Source of the DNA: Embiotoca jacksoni
Lineage: Eukaryota; Chordata; Actinopteri; Embiotocidae
Length of the DNA: 64,000 bases
Direction: 5' to 3'
Assembly (NCBI GenBank): GCA_022577435.1
Contig: JAKOON010000011.1
Span: 7,986,001-8,050,000 of the forward strand
Positions within the stretch are counted from its first letter, which is position 1, and the number at the start of each line of letters is the position of its first letter. A model generated the notes under the pieces. It worked only from the letters and a program-made list of their open reading frames with translations, had not been told where the DNA came from and ran no database searches. The position numbers were made by a program, and so were the translations under genes. Of the stretch, positions 24,343 to 37,437 are shown in pieces.

Positions 24343-27221
24343 CGTGTGCATTGTTGTTGAACATTAAAGGCTAACCTCTCTTAATTCCAGGGGATTAGTG
24401 CATCATGTTTGCTCTTGCAGAAATGTTTCTGTGTCCACTGCAGTGCACAAGCCCTTTTTACTGGTTGTCTCATGAAAATCCAAACTTATTTTACCGAATA
24501 ATCGAAGCCAGACTGTTTTGAACAAAAGCCTGGCTCGTGCACGTGATTTCATGCGTTTGAGAAAAAAAAAAAAAAACACAAAAAAACCCCAATCCTGCAT
24601 GTTAGTACTTTGTTTCAATGAAACTGAGTATTGTAACATTTTATTAGAGGGGATTGATACCAAATTCGTGTAATTAGGGGCTTTTTACTCATACAAAGAT
24701 CATAAACTCAGTTTCCATTAGTATGTGCTCCTGGAACTTTCTAAACACTGTGTTTTAGTCACACATGCCTTGAGATTTTCAGGAAACTAAGGGAGCCATT
24801 GAGTATAACAGGAAAACACGACCGAGAGCAAATTGAACTTTTTTTTTCTTTCTTTCATTATTAAATAAAGAAGGGAGACAACACTTTATATAGTGGCAGA
24901 TTAAACGAGGACATGTAAACTCTAATTAGTAACTTATTTGGATTTAGTAAAGACAATTAAAAAAATCTGAAGTAAATGTGGTACATTTTTTAACACCAGG
25001 ATTACGTTTTGCTTTGTTACAGGCTATATACCATTTTACAAAAGGTAAATCTTGTTAGCCTAATAGTTAAAAAAAACAACAACAAAAAAACATATTAATG
25101 TAAAATCATATTGTAGTAGTTGTAGTTTTTATTGGCCAGTTTACTTTATGGATATTTTCCTCAGACTGCAAATCGCATGATCTTTTTTTTTTGTTATTGC
25201 CACTGTTGTAACCTGAAGTGTGCAGGTCGTTATGTGATGGTGAGGCAGGGCCACTCTCTCACCACCAGCATCGTGACCAGCTCTCCTGCTGAGCAGTCAG
25301 CCAGGCAAGTGTGCGCAGGCCCAGGAAATAGCCTAGTCCAAACCTCCAGTATTTATTATCGGATGCACTGGATACTGTACATTCTCTGCTCTGGGAAATA
25401 ACGATGGAATAAAAAGTGACCGCAAACCTGATTTGGACACAAACTAGAGTCTCACAGGCGACAACAATGTGAGCTATAGAAGATGAAAATATAAGTTAAA
25501 AAAAACAAAAATTTTCACGAACCTACATAAACTTCGTAACTGTTGATTTTTTTTCTTAATAATTATGTAAATAACTGTCAAAAGTCTCATTTCAAAATGG
25601 CCCATAAGAGGCACCATGCTTATACACGGAAAAATGTTTCTGTTCGTCTCCTCACTTTTGTTAAAGCGTCTCCATCCTCGGCCTGCTGACACAGTGCTAC
25701 ATTTTCTCCTTTCTAACACCCTCACAGCCTCATTAGCATTTCCTTTCTACCGGCCATTATAGGCCGGTTTCCCGTTGCAAATCGGACTCCACAACCGAGA
25801 AAGGGTTTTAGGTCGCCCCGGGCGCTCGGGGGAGGGCAGCCCGGAGGCTAGACCTCGACCTCCCGCAGTGGTCCTGTAGTTCACACCCCACCCACCACCA
25901 CCACCACCACCTCCACCCTCCTTTCTACAGTGAATATATCAGCTGAGTGTGATTTTAGGAAGGTAAAAAAATCAGCCTCAAGTTTCGTCTAATCAGCCTA
26001 AAATTACAGTGGAATCACAGAGATGGGCTTAAATCGATCACGTATAAAGTCTCACCAGGAATTATCCGAGCGTGGTGTAAAACCCTAATTATGAAAAATG
26101 TTTGGACAGGCCTCTGTGCGCGCTACAGGGTGGCCCAGCTGAAACTGGGCTTTACGGTGAAACCGGCGAGACATTTTCCATTTCGCAAGAAGTGGAAACA
26201 CTTAACGTGGTTTAAGATTTTTGTCAAAAGCTTTAGACTAGAACACACCTTCATTACAAAAGGTCATTTATGGCAATTGCTACACGATTTGTAAATTTAA
26301 GAGACGGCCAAATTAAGAATTCCATTTTCCTAAATTGTAAGCTATATTAAACCCCTAATTTTCTGAAATATTCCTTCCTGTTGGAGATGGAAAACAAGCC
26401 GGAAAAAAATTGCACTGTAAACATTTTTGGTCACATATCCTGAAATATTGCATAAATGACGTGACAAATTATGGTATAAAAAGATTATTTTTTATTTTCG
26501 TTTCATTTTAAAGAGGGACAATATCAGAAGCAATAAGAATAAAAACCATTTCATAAAAATAATGTAATTTTCTTAATCAAATGAGGAAAAACAGCACAAA
26601 CTAAATATAAACATGAATTGAATGTTATTTGTAAAGACTTTTTTTGTAATATATTTCTCTAGTAGGCTATAACTAAACCTGTGAAGCAGATATAACTGGT
26701 TATAATTAGACCTGCTCCAAACTACATTGTAGTGTGTAATAAACCATTTTTTAAATGTTTATACACCGTTTAGAAATGCTAATGCAGGGAGAAGTTCATT
26801 CTGGTGACATGAAGGTTATTTTAAACCTCAAGGTGGGGTCACTTTGTCTTTTACAGGGAGGTTTCAGGGAGATAAAGGCAGCCACACTAACTGTAAGTAT
26901 TTACACTCGCACTGGTGAGCTGGCCAATCCACCCAGAGCTTGTACAGCTCACCCACAAACGTGTCCAGTTTGGTTAAAAACATGTCCACAGAATGTCCAC
27001 CCGTCTCACAGCTTCCACAGTTTTCTTGGTGACCATCTCTGAATGTCTCCTCATTCCTGTGGAACAACATCAGTCGTCTCAGTCGTCACATCCACAGCAT
27101 CCAATGGGGAGACGTGTTGCTGGGATGTGTGTGTGGGGGAGGGAGGGGGGGTGAAGGTGCAGAAGATGTGGAGGAAAGGCTGGAACAGACATGTCAAGGA
27201 TATGTTTGTACTCATAAATAT

Positions 27222-27227
27222 TTTATT
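27222..27227 (-). terminator. Candidate polyadenylation signal abutting the urm1 stop codon
   Basis: On the minus strand the stop codon TAA is followed with no gap by AATAAA, then AATATTTATGAG. If used, the 3' UTR would be only about 20-30 nt. Longer isoforms using sites at lower coordinates are possible, and the hexamer may be fortuitous. Confidence 0.45.
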
Positions 27228-29809
27228 TTATCCTCCATGAAGAGTAGAAAGAAACACAACACTGTCCTGGTCTTGCAGCTGGTAGTCCAGTTCCCCCTGA
27301 GGTTTAAAAAAAACAAAAAACACACAATATTCAATATTGTGCACAACTCAAAAGAGAAATATCTGTGTATTAATACGAACGTGTGTATTACTCCTGTGTT
27401 CCCATTGGGGTCCAATCAATGACAAACTTTTTTATTTCATTTACATCCTGTGTTGAGGCCTGTAATTGAATCAATTCATTCCAATTGAAGCGTTCAGACT
27501 GTGCGTGCATGTAAATATGTGTTCAGATACGAGACCCCAAGGACAAACTTGTCGTGCAGCTGCTTCCACATGATATGAAACATTAACCGAATCAGGCAAA
27601 ATGAACGACCTCAGTATCAGAGAATACGTAGGTTAACCTTCCCACTCGCACATAAACAATCCGACTGATTTAAACATCCACATAGGCATTTTTAGTTATA
27701 GATCTCCACATGTCATTTAACACTAACAGTGCTTTCTGAAACAGAAAATATAGCTCTAAAAGAGCTAAAAATGTAAACAATGAATATCACACACACACAC
27801 GCACGCGCGCGCACACACACACACACACTCTATACCATCTGACAGTGAACGTGGCTCCCAGTGCTCACCATTAGCTCCCAGTCTGCATCATTGATAAGCA
27901 CCAGAATCCCAGGCCTCCTGTGGGAAAATACACCGTTTTCAGTCAGACGTGGCTCCCAAAGGTAAAACCAGACTCGAGCACAGGCGAGTAAAAGCTACAA
28001 ACAGGTAGCTTGTTTGTACCTCCTGCATGCCCTACACGACCACTAGTGAAATTTGCATCCTGCATCTACTAAAAACAAACAAACAAATGAATCATATAAA
28101 GTGCTTTTTTTCTTTTTTTTTAGATCAGGAAAAAATATAAACTTTAAATTGGTTTAAAAAAAAATTAAATACCACAGAAGTAGTACAACACAAATTCAAA
28201 TGATTTTAAATAAAGAAGAGGTGGAAAGGTATTTGTTTTAATCTTTGGCATGAGATAAAAAAAAACAACAATTCTCCAAATTTGATGCTGTCAAATCACA
28301 CCGATTAAAAAAAACCCTGATTATCAGTCAGTATTTATTCTTGTTGCCAACTACAGTTTATTCTGAAATGTTTTGAGGAGGTGAAAATGGGAACATTTGT
28401 TTGAAACAGCCTGATGAACAAGACTAATGTAATTTACATGTAAAAATATGTTCAGAAAGAGTCATTACAAAACAAATCATTTAATTTATGGCAAACTGCA
28501 ATTGTCTTGTATTTTTATTTAAAAAAAATTTAAATGTAAAAAAATCAGCAGACTATTATGTTTGAGAGGATGGTTGTCAGTCAGATTTGCATGTGTGTGT
28601 GTTACGTCGTCATTGCTGGTAATGCAATGTACATTTAAAGTGCTCCATCTGCAAATATGCAGAGTTTACCATTTCAGTCACAATAATCCAATTGTTTTCT
28701 ATCTAACAAGAAGTGAATGTAACAATGTTTTTCTTATTTGAGACCTATGAGGCAAAAGAGTGGAGAGATAATTAGAAAAAAAAAAGTCTGGTAATTAATG
28801 GGGTCCCAAGAATAACATTGAAAAGAGGATAATGGTGAAAATAGGGGACGGTTTCAGCAGGCACCTATGGGTGCAATCTTTTAAACAGATGCTGGCGTGT
28901 TTATAATTTTAACGGAGGAAAGTTTAAGCCATGTTGATGGTGAGATAAGAGCTGAAGCAGATACTGATGCCTCCTCATACTGTTCATATCCACCTTATAG
29001 ATGCTCTATGACGTCAATGAGGAAGGGCAATGTGAGAGGAACAAACATACGAGTGTGCACACCCCCCAAAAAAAAAAAACAGGCAGTCGAGAGAAAACAA
29101 AACAAAAAAATAGAAGAAAAGGTAATGATTGTAAACTAAATCACACACAGCATCCACAGACCTTTTAAAAAAAAGATAATCAAGCTACACCTTGATGATG
29201 GTTTGCTAAAAAAAACAACAACTGCATGCTGCCAACATAAAGTACACACAAATAACACACATCTAATCTATAAGGTTTATAGGTAGCCCAGCTTTTTCTC
29301 CATTCATTGGTTAGATGGTGCTATAAATAGTACTGCACAAAGGCAGCTGTAAAAGTCAGCCAGTCCTATAAGGCTGCTGTGAGCCCTGAAAGCACACACA
29401 CAGACATGTACACACACATGCGTACAAACACACAAGCTGACGTGCACACAGGTAATCATCTTACTGAAACCTATAACCTGCAGGCTGGACTGTTTTATTT
29501 TCTCCTCCAGCATTTCAGCAGTTTTAACTGCAGGAGAAATGCTTGAGGAATCTCCCTGACACTAACATGTCTACGTCCGGATTTTGATAAAAAAAAAAGA
29601 TATATATATATATATAGTCATTTTTGAGTGTTTCGATTTTTCTGCTGTGGCAGTGCCATGTTTTACACATCCTTTAAGGTGATTCTGCTGCACATAGATC
29701 AAGTGTGTGTCAAGTGCACTCACACAGAGTCTCCCTGGATAAAGAGCTCGGGTCGTTCCTTCAGCAGGTTCCGCTGGATCCAGACCAGCAGCTGCTTCAT
29801 GTCCCCTAC

Positions 29810-29860
<51 letters not shown>

Positions 29861-30188
29861 CTCCATGATTTCGGAGGACATTACATTGACTTGCATTCAT
29901 TTTCTGGAAATTTACCCAAACCTTAATCCTAACTATGACTTGTCTAACCTTAATCTAAAGCAAGGCTGCTTTCTCAAATCTAATGATTTACATTGTTGGG
30001 ACGTAGTTTTTGTGTCCAAAAGTGAGAAAAGGGGAGACAACACAGACAGATATATCTTACGTCTACATACACACTCACAGAAACCATATACAGGCAGACA
30101 ACAGAGGTCAGAGGTCAGGGGTAAAGGGTAAAGGTGCATGGTTCCAGCCCCCTGGTCGATGTGACGCGACAGAAGCACCAGGCGGGAC

Positions 30189-30234
<46 letters not shown>

Positions 30235-30965
30235 TGGGCATGTATATTTATGAGAGTGAATGTTGCGGGGGGGTGGGGGTGGAAGGGGAGGACACTGGAA
30301 ATGGGGGGGTTGACTGATGTCAATGGCCAAGAGCGACATTGTTCACCTTGGGTAGAAAGAAATTAAATTAATGATTTGCACGTATAAATGTAGAACTGAA
30401 AAACAAAAGGACCATCTACAGCTTGACATGCCATTTTCAAAAGGTTAAAATGAGGAAAAAAAAAAAACTATTAAGATATTAAACCAGACATCAAGGTCTT
30501 AAAAAAAAACAAAAAACAGAGGGCATTATATTTCTTTCAAGTTTCAGTGCACGGCTTAAAAAGCACATTTGAGGATAATAATTTTCTGTCACCCATTAAA
30601 TGCAATGCTTCTCATCTGAGCTGGAATATCAGCGCGGCCTGAATCTTCTATGAGTCTGACCTCTTGAACAATCAGATCGACCTCGTCTCAACAATAGGGT
30701 GAGCCTCACTCAGACCGACTGACCGCCACAAAGGCAACGCCAATGAGGGGTTTTAGGATAAATCCCCACTAAACAACTAACAATGAATATATTATTGTTA
30801 TGGCCAACGTTAACGTTCAGATTCAAGGTGGGGTGAGAGCCTTTGAGTGAGTGAGTGAGTGAGTGAGTGAGTGAGTGAGTGAGTGAGAAATCTAATATTT
30901 TCCTGATAACAATTCCTGGTTGTGTCTTTGTCTGTCTCTGTCTCTGTGTGTATGTGTGTATGTGT

Positions 30966-31007
<42 letters not shown>

Positions 31008-32025
31008 TCACAGCTGTCTACTTGATGTACATTAGCTTGGCGACTCGTGATAACACTTGAGAGCAGGTCGGCAATTGCCTGTAACCACCTGCCCCCCCCC
31101 CCCCCCCAACACACACACACACACGCCCACCCAACACGCACCATCAAAATGAACAGAATCTGCCTCCGTGACCAGTTTACACAGGTATGAAAAGAACAGA
31201 GGAGATGAAATGTACAAGGAGAGAGAGAGAGAGAGAGAGTAAATAAACAGAGTGAGCAAATACACTGCAGGAAAGCAGAAGAGAGCGGCAGCAGATACGA
31301 GGGCAGGCGGACGACATCAAGTCATCCCGAGGCAGGTGTAAGGAGAGCGGCTTAGATGTAGCAGGTAGGCGTCGAAGTGTTCAGATTCAGGAGTTCAGCT
31401 GGATCAAAGGAAGAGTTTACAATCACGTAAAAACGGTGCAAATGTAGCAGGTCTGGCATGCAATACATTCAGACAAATTCAGGGGGGAAAATGTTGCATG
31501 ATCACAGAGGATTTTGCTTTACATTTCAAAGAATTATTCTTCAAGATGCAAAATGCAAGCTTGCACTTTGCATTTACACCAACCACAAATGAACTCGTGT
31601 GAGCATTTTGGTGTCCAAAAATTGGAATTCACCAAAACATCTTCCCAATTATGAAATTATACTAATAAGGGCATTCATCGTGTGTTTTTTATTTTCTGGC
31701 TTCCAAAGTTGAAGGGTTTAATTATTTATCAATAGAATAATGAAACTTGAACGTTATCATCATAATCAACCTTTGCTGATAAGAGAACTTTAATTATAAA
31801 TAGGAACAAGATAAAAAATGAGGTAAAATATAAAGTAAAAAAATATATATGGATATAAAACATTAGTATAGGAACCTGCTTGGTCCCTGTTGGCTATGAG
31901 GGCGACAGACTGTGCAGATGATATGTGACGCGTGTGAGTGAATGCGTGCGTGTGCACCGTGGTCAGGTTAATTGCAGTGCTGTCTGCCAGCTCAGTAGTA
32001 TAATGATAGTGCAAGTTTTCTACGG

Positions 32026-32107
<82 letters not shown>

Positions 32108-32340
32108 CTAGGCAGTGAATATTGACCTGCACCTCTGCAGGGCTAAAAACAGAGCTAATCACTCCAGCAGTCATAACTCCTTCTTTGTGGTGACTCCTTT
32201 CTTTGCACTCCTACGGCCTTTCACTATTGGTATTTTTCTCCACCATTACCCTTATTCGCTCTCTCTCTCTCATAAAAGTTGCTCTCCTCCCCTCTTTCTC
32301 TCCTCCACCTCTCTCCATTCTCTTTTATGTTCCCCTCTTT

Positions 32341-32376
<36 letters not shown>

Positions 32377-33607
32377 TTAAAGTTGCACACAGAAAATAAA
32401 TAGCTTGCTTTAGCTCAATACACAGGTGGGTAATAATTCTAACTTTCATCGATTCAGCTTTTTTATAACGGAAACGTCAAGGCGCTACCCTTTTAGTGGC
32501 TTTCTTGTAAAATGTTACGCAGGTCTACACATTCAAATCATCAACAGCCCCAACCAAAAAGACATGCTTATATAGATGAAGTGCATCAGAGATGAAAGAC
32601 AATGTAAAAAAATTTTTTTTTTTTAAAAATGAGGGGTTGAGAGGTGGAAGGGAAGAACGAGGACACGGAGAGGCTCAGAGGTGAAGCTTTTTGATGGCGC
32701 TTTGCAGTCCAGGTAAAGAAACAAAAAAAAGAAAATGAGGGAACAAACAGACAGGAGAGAGGGAAAATGCGTCACGGGCTCCTAATGCATCCTGGGAAAG
32801 CTGCGCTGCGTGGGTGTAAAGGAGACATGGAGGGAGGGGAGAGAAAAAGGCGCCATTTTGATGCCGATTCAAACCATTCCCGCTTTTCTTTTGTGTGTGC
32901 AGTCTTAGCCCCCTTTCTTCTTACGCGTTTCTGTCTTCGCGTAATTATGACGGTCATGTGAGGGGGATGAGCTATCCATCTTTCTGCTGATGTGAGGGGC
33001 AAAACTGGTGTGGTCCTACGACCACGGGGGTTTTGTTGTGCGTGTACGAGCGAGGGAGAGAGTCAGATAGAGAAAGAGAGGGGGTGGGGTCTTTCAGTCG
33101 AGGGTCATCAATCACCGACTGGGGTCAAAGAGAAATACGAAGGATTCAGAACCAATTATATCTGCCTTCACTGCAACCCCCCTCCTGTGCTCACACACAC
33201 ACTCGTACATTAGTTTAGAGCAACATTTTCAGAATCCGCAGACGCAGACGCAGAACCAGCCTCGACTTAATATCACAATACGCAAATAGACCTGGAAAAT
33301 GTAACGTGGAAATGTGTCCTCCCGTGATGCAAAAACTCTGAAGTTCGTGTACTATGTGGCAAAACCTGGACACACACACACACACACACACACGCACATA
33401 CGCACACACACACGCACGCACGTCAGCTGGTGCAGCAAGGTCATATCAGGCTGACATTCTCTGTTCTGGTCAACTTTTGTCTTTCTGTTGTCGTGGTAAC
33501 ATCAGCACCATGGACGAACACCCTTTGTTTAGTCAAATACCAAAGACATATATTTCTCTTGTTTGTTCTGTCTGTCTGTCTGTGTGTCTGTCCGTCTGTG
33601 TGTCTGT

Positions 33608-33664
<57 letters not shown>

Positions 33665-36600
33665 GTATATATATAGTAAAATCACAAGTAATTTTAACCT
33701 CAAGGCAGCTGCAATTCACACGCTATACTTTGACTCTCTGGGTCCTAGGGTGGCTTTGGGAAATAAAATCAGGCTGCAGGCAGGTTTTTCCTCGTGCATG
33801 CTGAGTTAGTGACCTGTACTGGAAGGAACATGAATTCCTCTGCAAAATAAAAATCTAATCAATTTGGGTCCTGGGCTGAAAAACTTTTTACGAATTGAGA
33901 ATTGCGCACACGACCGCCGAGGCAGCAGAAATATTCTCTTCTGCCACGCGACTCCTCTCTGGCAAGCCACAGAAGAAACATTAACGTCCTTTAACCCTCT
34001 TTTAACACCCTCCCTTCACACACACATACATCAGCATTACCAGTGGGTTGAATTGACAAGGGGAAAAAGGGTGAGTCAATTAAGAGAAAGAACAGGCAGC
34101 CACACAGATGTTAGAGATGAGGATCCAAAAAAGGCATGATAATGCAACCCACGTTAGTTCACCAGCAACTAAAGGGTTAACCTACACTTGCAATACTGAA
34201 GTTTACCAGAGAGGCGCTCTAGTGCATGTCTGCAGCGTAACGAGCTACCCCACTTAAGAATTTCATTAAGCCAATTTTTGCTTACTAGTTTCGAGGAACT
34301 TTATTTCTTTTGCTCGTTAACCAGACTGAGTCCTAAAGGAAGACAATCTCCAGTGAGTGGTGAATGCATGTTGCCAACAGTTAGCCGGTTGCTGTAGAGA
34401 TACGGAGGAGGATGGTTGCAACACAGTTCACAATACAGCGGGTATAGATAATGGATGAATAGAGTACCATGATAACACTAAGTAGCTCTCAACCCAAATT
34501 GAGGCTAAAATAATTTACCAAGCAACAAATTTTAATCTATCGGTCTTTCTTCCCCAAATCATAATGCTGTTTATTTTCTAAATTATTATAATTTCCTTAT
34601 AGAGCTATAAGTAAAGGGTGAGGCCATCGTAATCCGTAAAAGAAACAAACTCTTCTGCATTTTAAACTTGATTTACTTTCATTATTGCCATTCAGTCATT
34701 TCCAAACTATTCTATAAGTGACAATAATGACATAGTTCTTGTGCACCAAAAAGTCTTCACTCACAGGTGTTTAAAATAACAAAATACACACCATGAAGAA
34801 GCCGAGTTCATGTGCTGCTGGGCAGACGACCGACTGATCACACTGCATTGACAAAAAGACCAGTTCAAATATCAAAACGTGAGGCGTGAAAAGTTGAGTC
34901 GGTTCAGATGTGTTGGACATGTTGGACGTCCAAGTGTCCCATCATGAACACACCCCAGATGAAACCAGTCTCTGCTCTTTGCAGTATATAAACAGGCAAA
35001 AACTGGAATGATCCTTTAAATTCTAATTCTAAACTCATTGTTCCTTTGGTTTCATCAGATTAACTTGTCTGATGTGTTGCGACCTTGAGGAAATCACTGT
35101 CTCGTGTTTGGTTTTTTTCCCCGATATGGACCATCGGAGGGCTCTAGCATGCACAGAGAGGTGACGGGTGATACTCACAAGATTCTGATTGGCTCGGAAG
35201 AGTCACATGATGTTCCTTGACGCGACCAAAAAGCAGCTCCGCTCCACCTCTAGACAAAGAAAGGGCCACATATATAAATAAAGCATTTGTTTTTGTGGCA
35301 TTTATCTCTATCTGGATTCTATTTGTTCCAATAAAAAAATACACTCAGAACTATTAAAAAAAAAAAAAAAAAAAACACACATTGTGACACTGTGGGAGTG
35401 ATGCACGCAATACAGGAAGAACTAGCTGTCAGTTAACATGAAGTTGAGTTAAAAGTTGAAGAAAATGAAAATAAAGTTGCTGTTTAATCCCGGCATTAAT
35501 TTACTTTAAAAACAAGAATGAAGATGACAGAAAAAGAGGTCATAAGTAGAAGATTACGTTGAAGCCCCCACTATCAAAACAAAAACACATTTACTGGTAC
35601 AACATTTAAGCAACACGCATAAACAACAGGATGCCGGATTAAATATGTAAAAGCCATCTTTGGTTACTATCACGAGAAAAAGAGAAAAGTCTCTTGTGCC
35701 GGTGGTTTCAGCTGCGAGGGTGTTGCACGATGCTACGCGGCAACCAAACTGCGACGTCACATGACTCTGAAAGCACAGCTGGGAAACTTTTGGGGGTTCA
35801 GGTCCAAGTCAAGTCTCAAGTCTTCTCGAGCAAACTGCGAGTCAGAAACACAAGTCTCGTCATGTCTGTAAAAGCAGAACATTACAGTGACAAAACGTCT
35901 GGAGTTTTTCTACCAAAGTTTGTGGTAATGGTGCCGACACCCACTCTTTGTGGGACTTAGTCCGAACAATTAAATGTTCATGGTGTGCAACTGAGGTTCG
36001 GCAATATGATGATATTGTATCGTGCCAGATGACAGAGATTAGCCAGCCATTCATATATTGTTGCGGAAGGCTATTGTGGGGAAATGCTGCAAATCAATGA
36101 GCAATACATTAAGGGCAATATTGGATTTTGAAAATAAGCATTTCAATGTAATGTTTTCACCACAATATAGAGGAGGCACTGATGAAGTACTGAATTCCTT
36201 TCAGTTATTTCATCTATTTATCTGATTTTCTAGAATATTTGAAAATTCATGAAATATTGAACTCATTAGGGGAACTAATGTCGTTGAGCACAAAGCCCAT
36301 TTGATGCTACTTCCTACACTACCTTTTAAAAAGGGAATTATTGTACTTCCTACTCCACTACATTTATCCGACAGCTTTAGTTCCTTTAATTTGGGGATTG
36401 CGACACAAATTGAATAATATAACGAGCTTTGAAAATACAACACGTTGTTAAAGATTCAACCAGTGGTCTCTAACCGTATTGTCTTTTGACCTCTTACAAA
36501 AATGAGCGTGTAGTCGGGGTTACATTTCATATGTTTAGGAGTTGTTAACAGCTCCACCAAATATACAATAAAAATTAAAAAATAAATAAAACTTGTGTTG

Positions 36601-37437
36601 TATTTTTCTTTCCTCTCTCTCAATAATCATATGATGACTTCTTGGATTTATCTGCTGTCCCGGGATATAAAACTGCAGTCGGGTAAACTAGCTCCACCTA
36701 CAGCAGCTACAACAGTAACATGCTGCCGACCCACTGATGCCTCAGTATTAATAATCTAAATGATGTCAGATAATAATAATAATAACAACAGTCGGCGGGA
36801 CCAAACCAGAACTTTTACAAATTCATATTTTAACTAGGCTGTCATTTTGCTGCTAATAATTCTGTACTTTTTTACTTCATGAGAATTGTTCTTGCAGAAC
36901 CTTTACTTGTAATAAGTACTTTTTACTGTACTAAAGGATCTGAATACTTGTTCCATCTGTTTTTTTCCCCCCTATTAATTAAATTAATTTATTTCCTTTT
37001 AAATCCTATTAATTTTTTCCCCTATTAATTAAATTAATTACCTGTTGTGCACGGGATAAAATAAAATAAAAAATAAAAAAACAACAAAGACTCAAAGTTA
37101 CGTTAACAAAGTATCAACTCCACAACAAAACAACACGTGTTCAGTCGTCCAATAGAATCTCGTCATCGTTTGTGACGTAATTCCGACTCGTCCGCACATC
37201 TGGCTGTCTGAGCTTCCGTCCTTCCTCCGCGGCTCTCTGCTCACATCCGACCTGCTCGGTCTGCGGAGTCGGTCGGTCCGCAGCAGTCGTGTTTCAGATC
37301 CGAGGCCGTGCAGCGTTTTCCTCTCCCTGCTCGTACGCTGCACGTGTTTAGCGTTAACGCACGTGATAAACCCATCGTAAAACGTTTTTAAATACAACCT
37401 ACCCAAACTCCAGACGAATCGCTACGGGCGCTGCCAT
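27228..37437 (-). CDS. urm1: urm1: ubiquitin-related modifier 1, sulfur carrier for tRNA thiolation, 5 coding exons
   Basis: Coding exons, 5' to 3' on the minus strand: 37403-37437, 35179-35249, 29724-29805, 27869-27917, 27228-27296. Total 306 nt, that is 101 aa plus TAA, the length of human URM1. All introns are GT-AG with matching phases. Key stretches are MAAPVAIRLEFGGGAELLF, HHVTLPSQSES, NLLKERPELFIQGDSV, RPGILVLINDADWELMGELD and LDYQLQDQDSVVFLSTLHGG. The C-terminal Gly100-Gly101 is the thiocarboxylated tail. Known role: a beta-grasp protein activated by the MOCS3/Uba4 E1-like enzyme that donates sulfur through Ctu1-Ctu2 to wobble U34 of cytosolic Lys, Glu and Gln tRNAs, and can also conjugate to lysines. 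Introns are large (2.2, 5.4, 1.8 and 0.6 kb) and crowded with CA/GT microsatellites. The first coding exon has only 35 nt, so ORF scanning misses the gene. Confidence 0.97.
29813..29859. repeat. (CA)n microsatellite next to urm1 exon 3
   Basis: It begins 8 nt upstream of urm1 exon 3 in transcription order, so on the minus strand a (GT)n tract takes the place of a normal polypyrimidine tract before the TTTTGTAG acceptor. This is unusual for a 3' splice site. Confidence 0.95.
30192..30233. repeat. (GT)n microsatellite in urm1 intron 2
   Basis: Pure GT repeat of 42 bp. Confidence 0.95.
30845..31124. repeat. Compound microsatellite cluster in urm1 intron 2
   Basis: (GAGT)n at 30845-30888, interrupted (TG)n at 30943-31006, a C16 run at 31092-31107 and (AC)n at 31108-31124. 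Confidence 0.93.
32028..32104. repeat. (AC)n microsatellite, about 38 units, urm1 intron 2
   Basis: Pure AC dinucleotide tract of 77 bp; another (AC)n lies at 32343-32373. Confidence 0.96.
33608..33675. repeat. (CA)n(TA)n compound microsatellite, urm1 intron 2
   Basis: CA repeat passing into TA repeat, preceded by a degenerate TGTC array (33566-33608). Confidence 0.94.
36290..36965 (+). repeat. Long copy of the ACTTTTACT-rich teleost repeat in urm1 intron 1
   Basis: It carries 'gtacttcctactccactac', 'atttatccgacagctttag', 'attttgctgctaataattct', 'gcagaacctttacttgtaat' and ends 'aaggatctgaatacttgttc', in the canonical order. An intervening segment (36.46-36.82 kb) with 'aaaatgagcgtgtagtcggg' looks like insertion or divergence. 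Non-coding. Confidence 0.6.
36965..37042. repeat. 50-bp-period tandem duplication in urm1 intron 1
   Basis: The block TTTTTTCCCC with CTATTAATTAAATTAATT occurs twice, 50 bp apart (36971 and 37021). The block is itself near-palindromic in its ATTAATTAAATTAAT core. Confidence 0.8.

Larger units (their letters stand above)
23100..27227. other. Intergenic region between mir-219 and urm1
   Basis: No gene was recognised. It contains a long (TA)n tract (23598-23712), a (CA)39 tract (24263-24341), a GC-rich patch at 25.74-25.9 kb with a 7-bp perfect hairpin (ACCGGCC-attata-GGCCGGT, 25749-25768), and a CAC repeat near 25.89-25.92 kb. Otherwise it is AT-rich unique sequence. Confidence 0.5.

Noticed and set aside
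26864..27070. 68-codon open frame on the minus strand just downstream of urm1 (contains VDMFLTKLDTFVGELYKLW)
   Set aside because: It looks protein-like over a short stretch but matches no family I know, lacks a clear acceptor, and follows the complete urm1 coding sequence; probably chance.
29628..30366. Long open frames rich in His-Thr or Cys-Val repeats
   Set aside because: They are translations of (CA)n and (GT)n microsatellites; the real exon there is urm1 29724-29805 on the minus strand.
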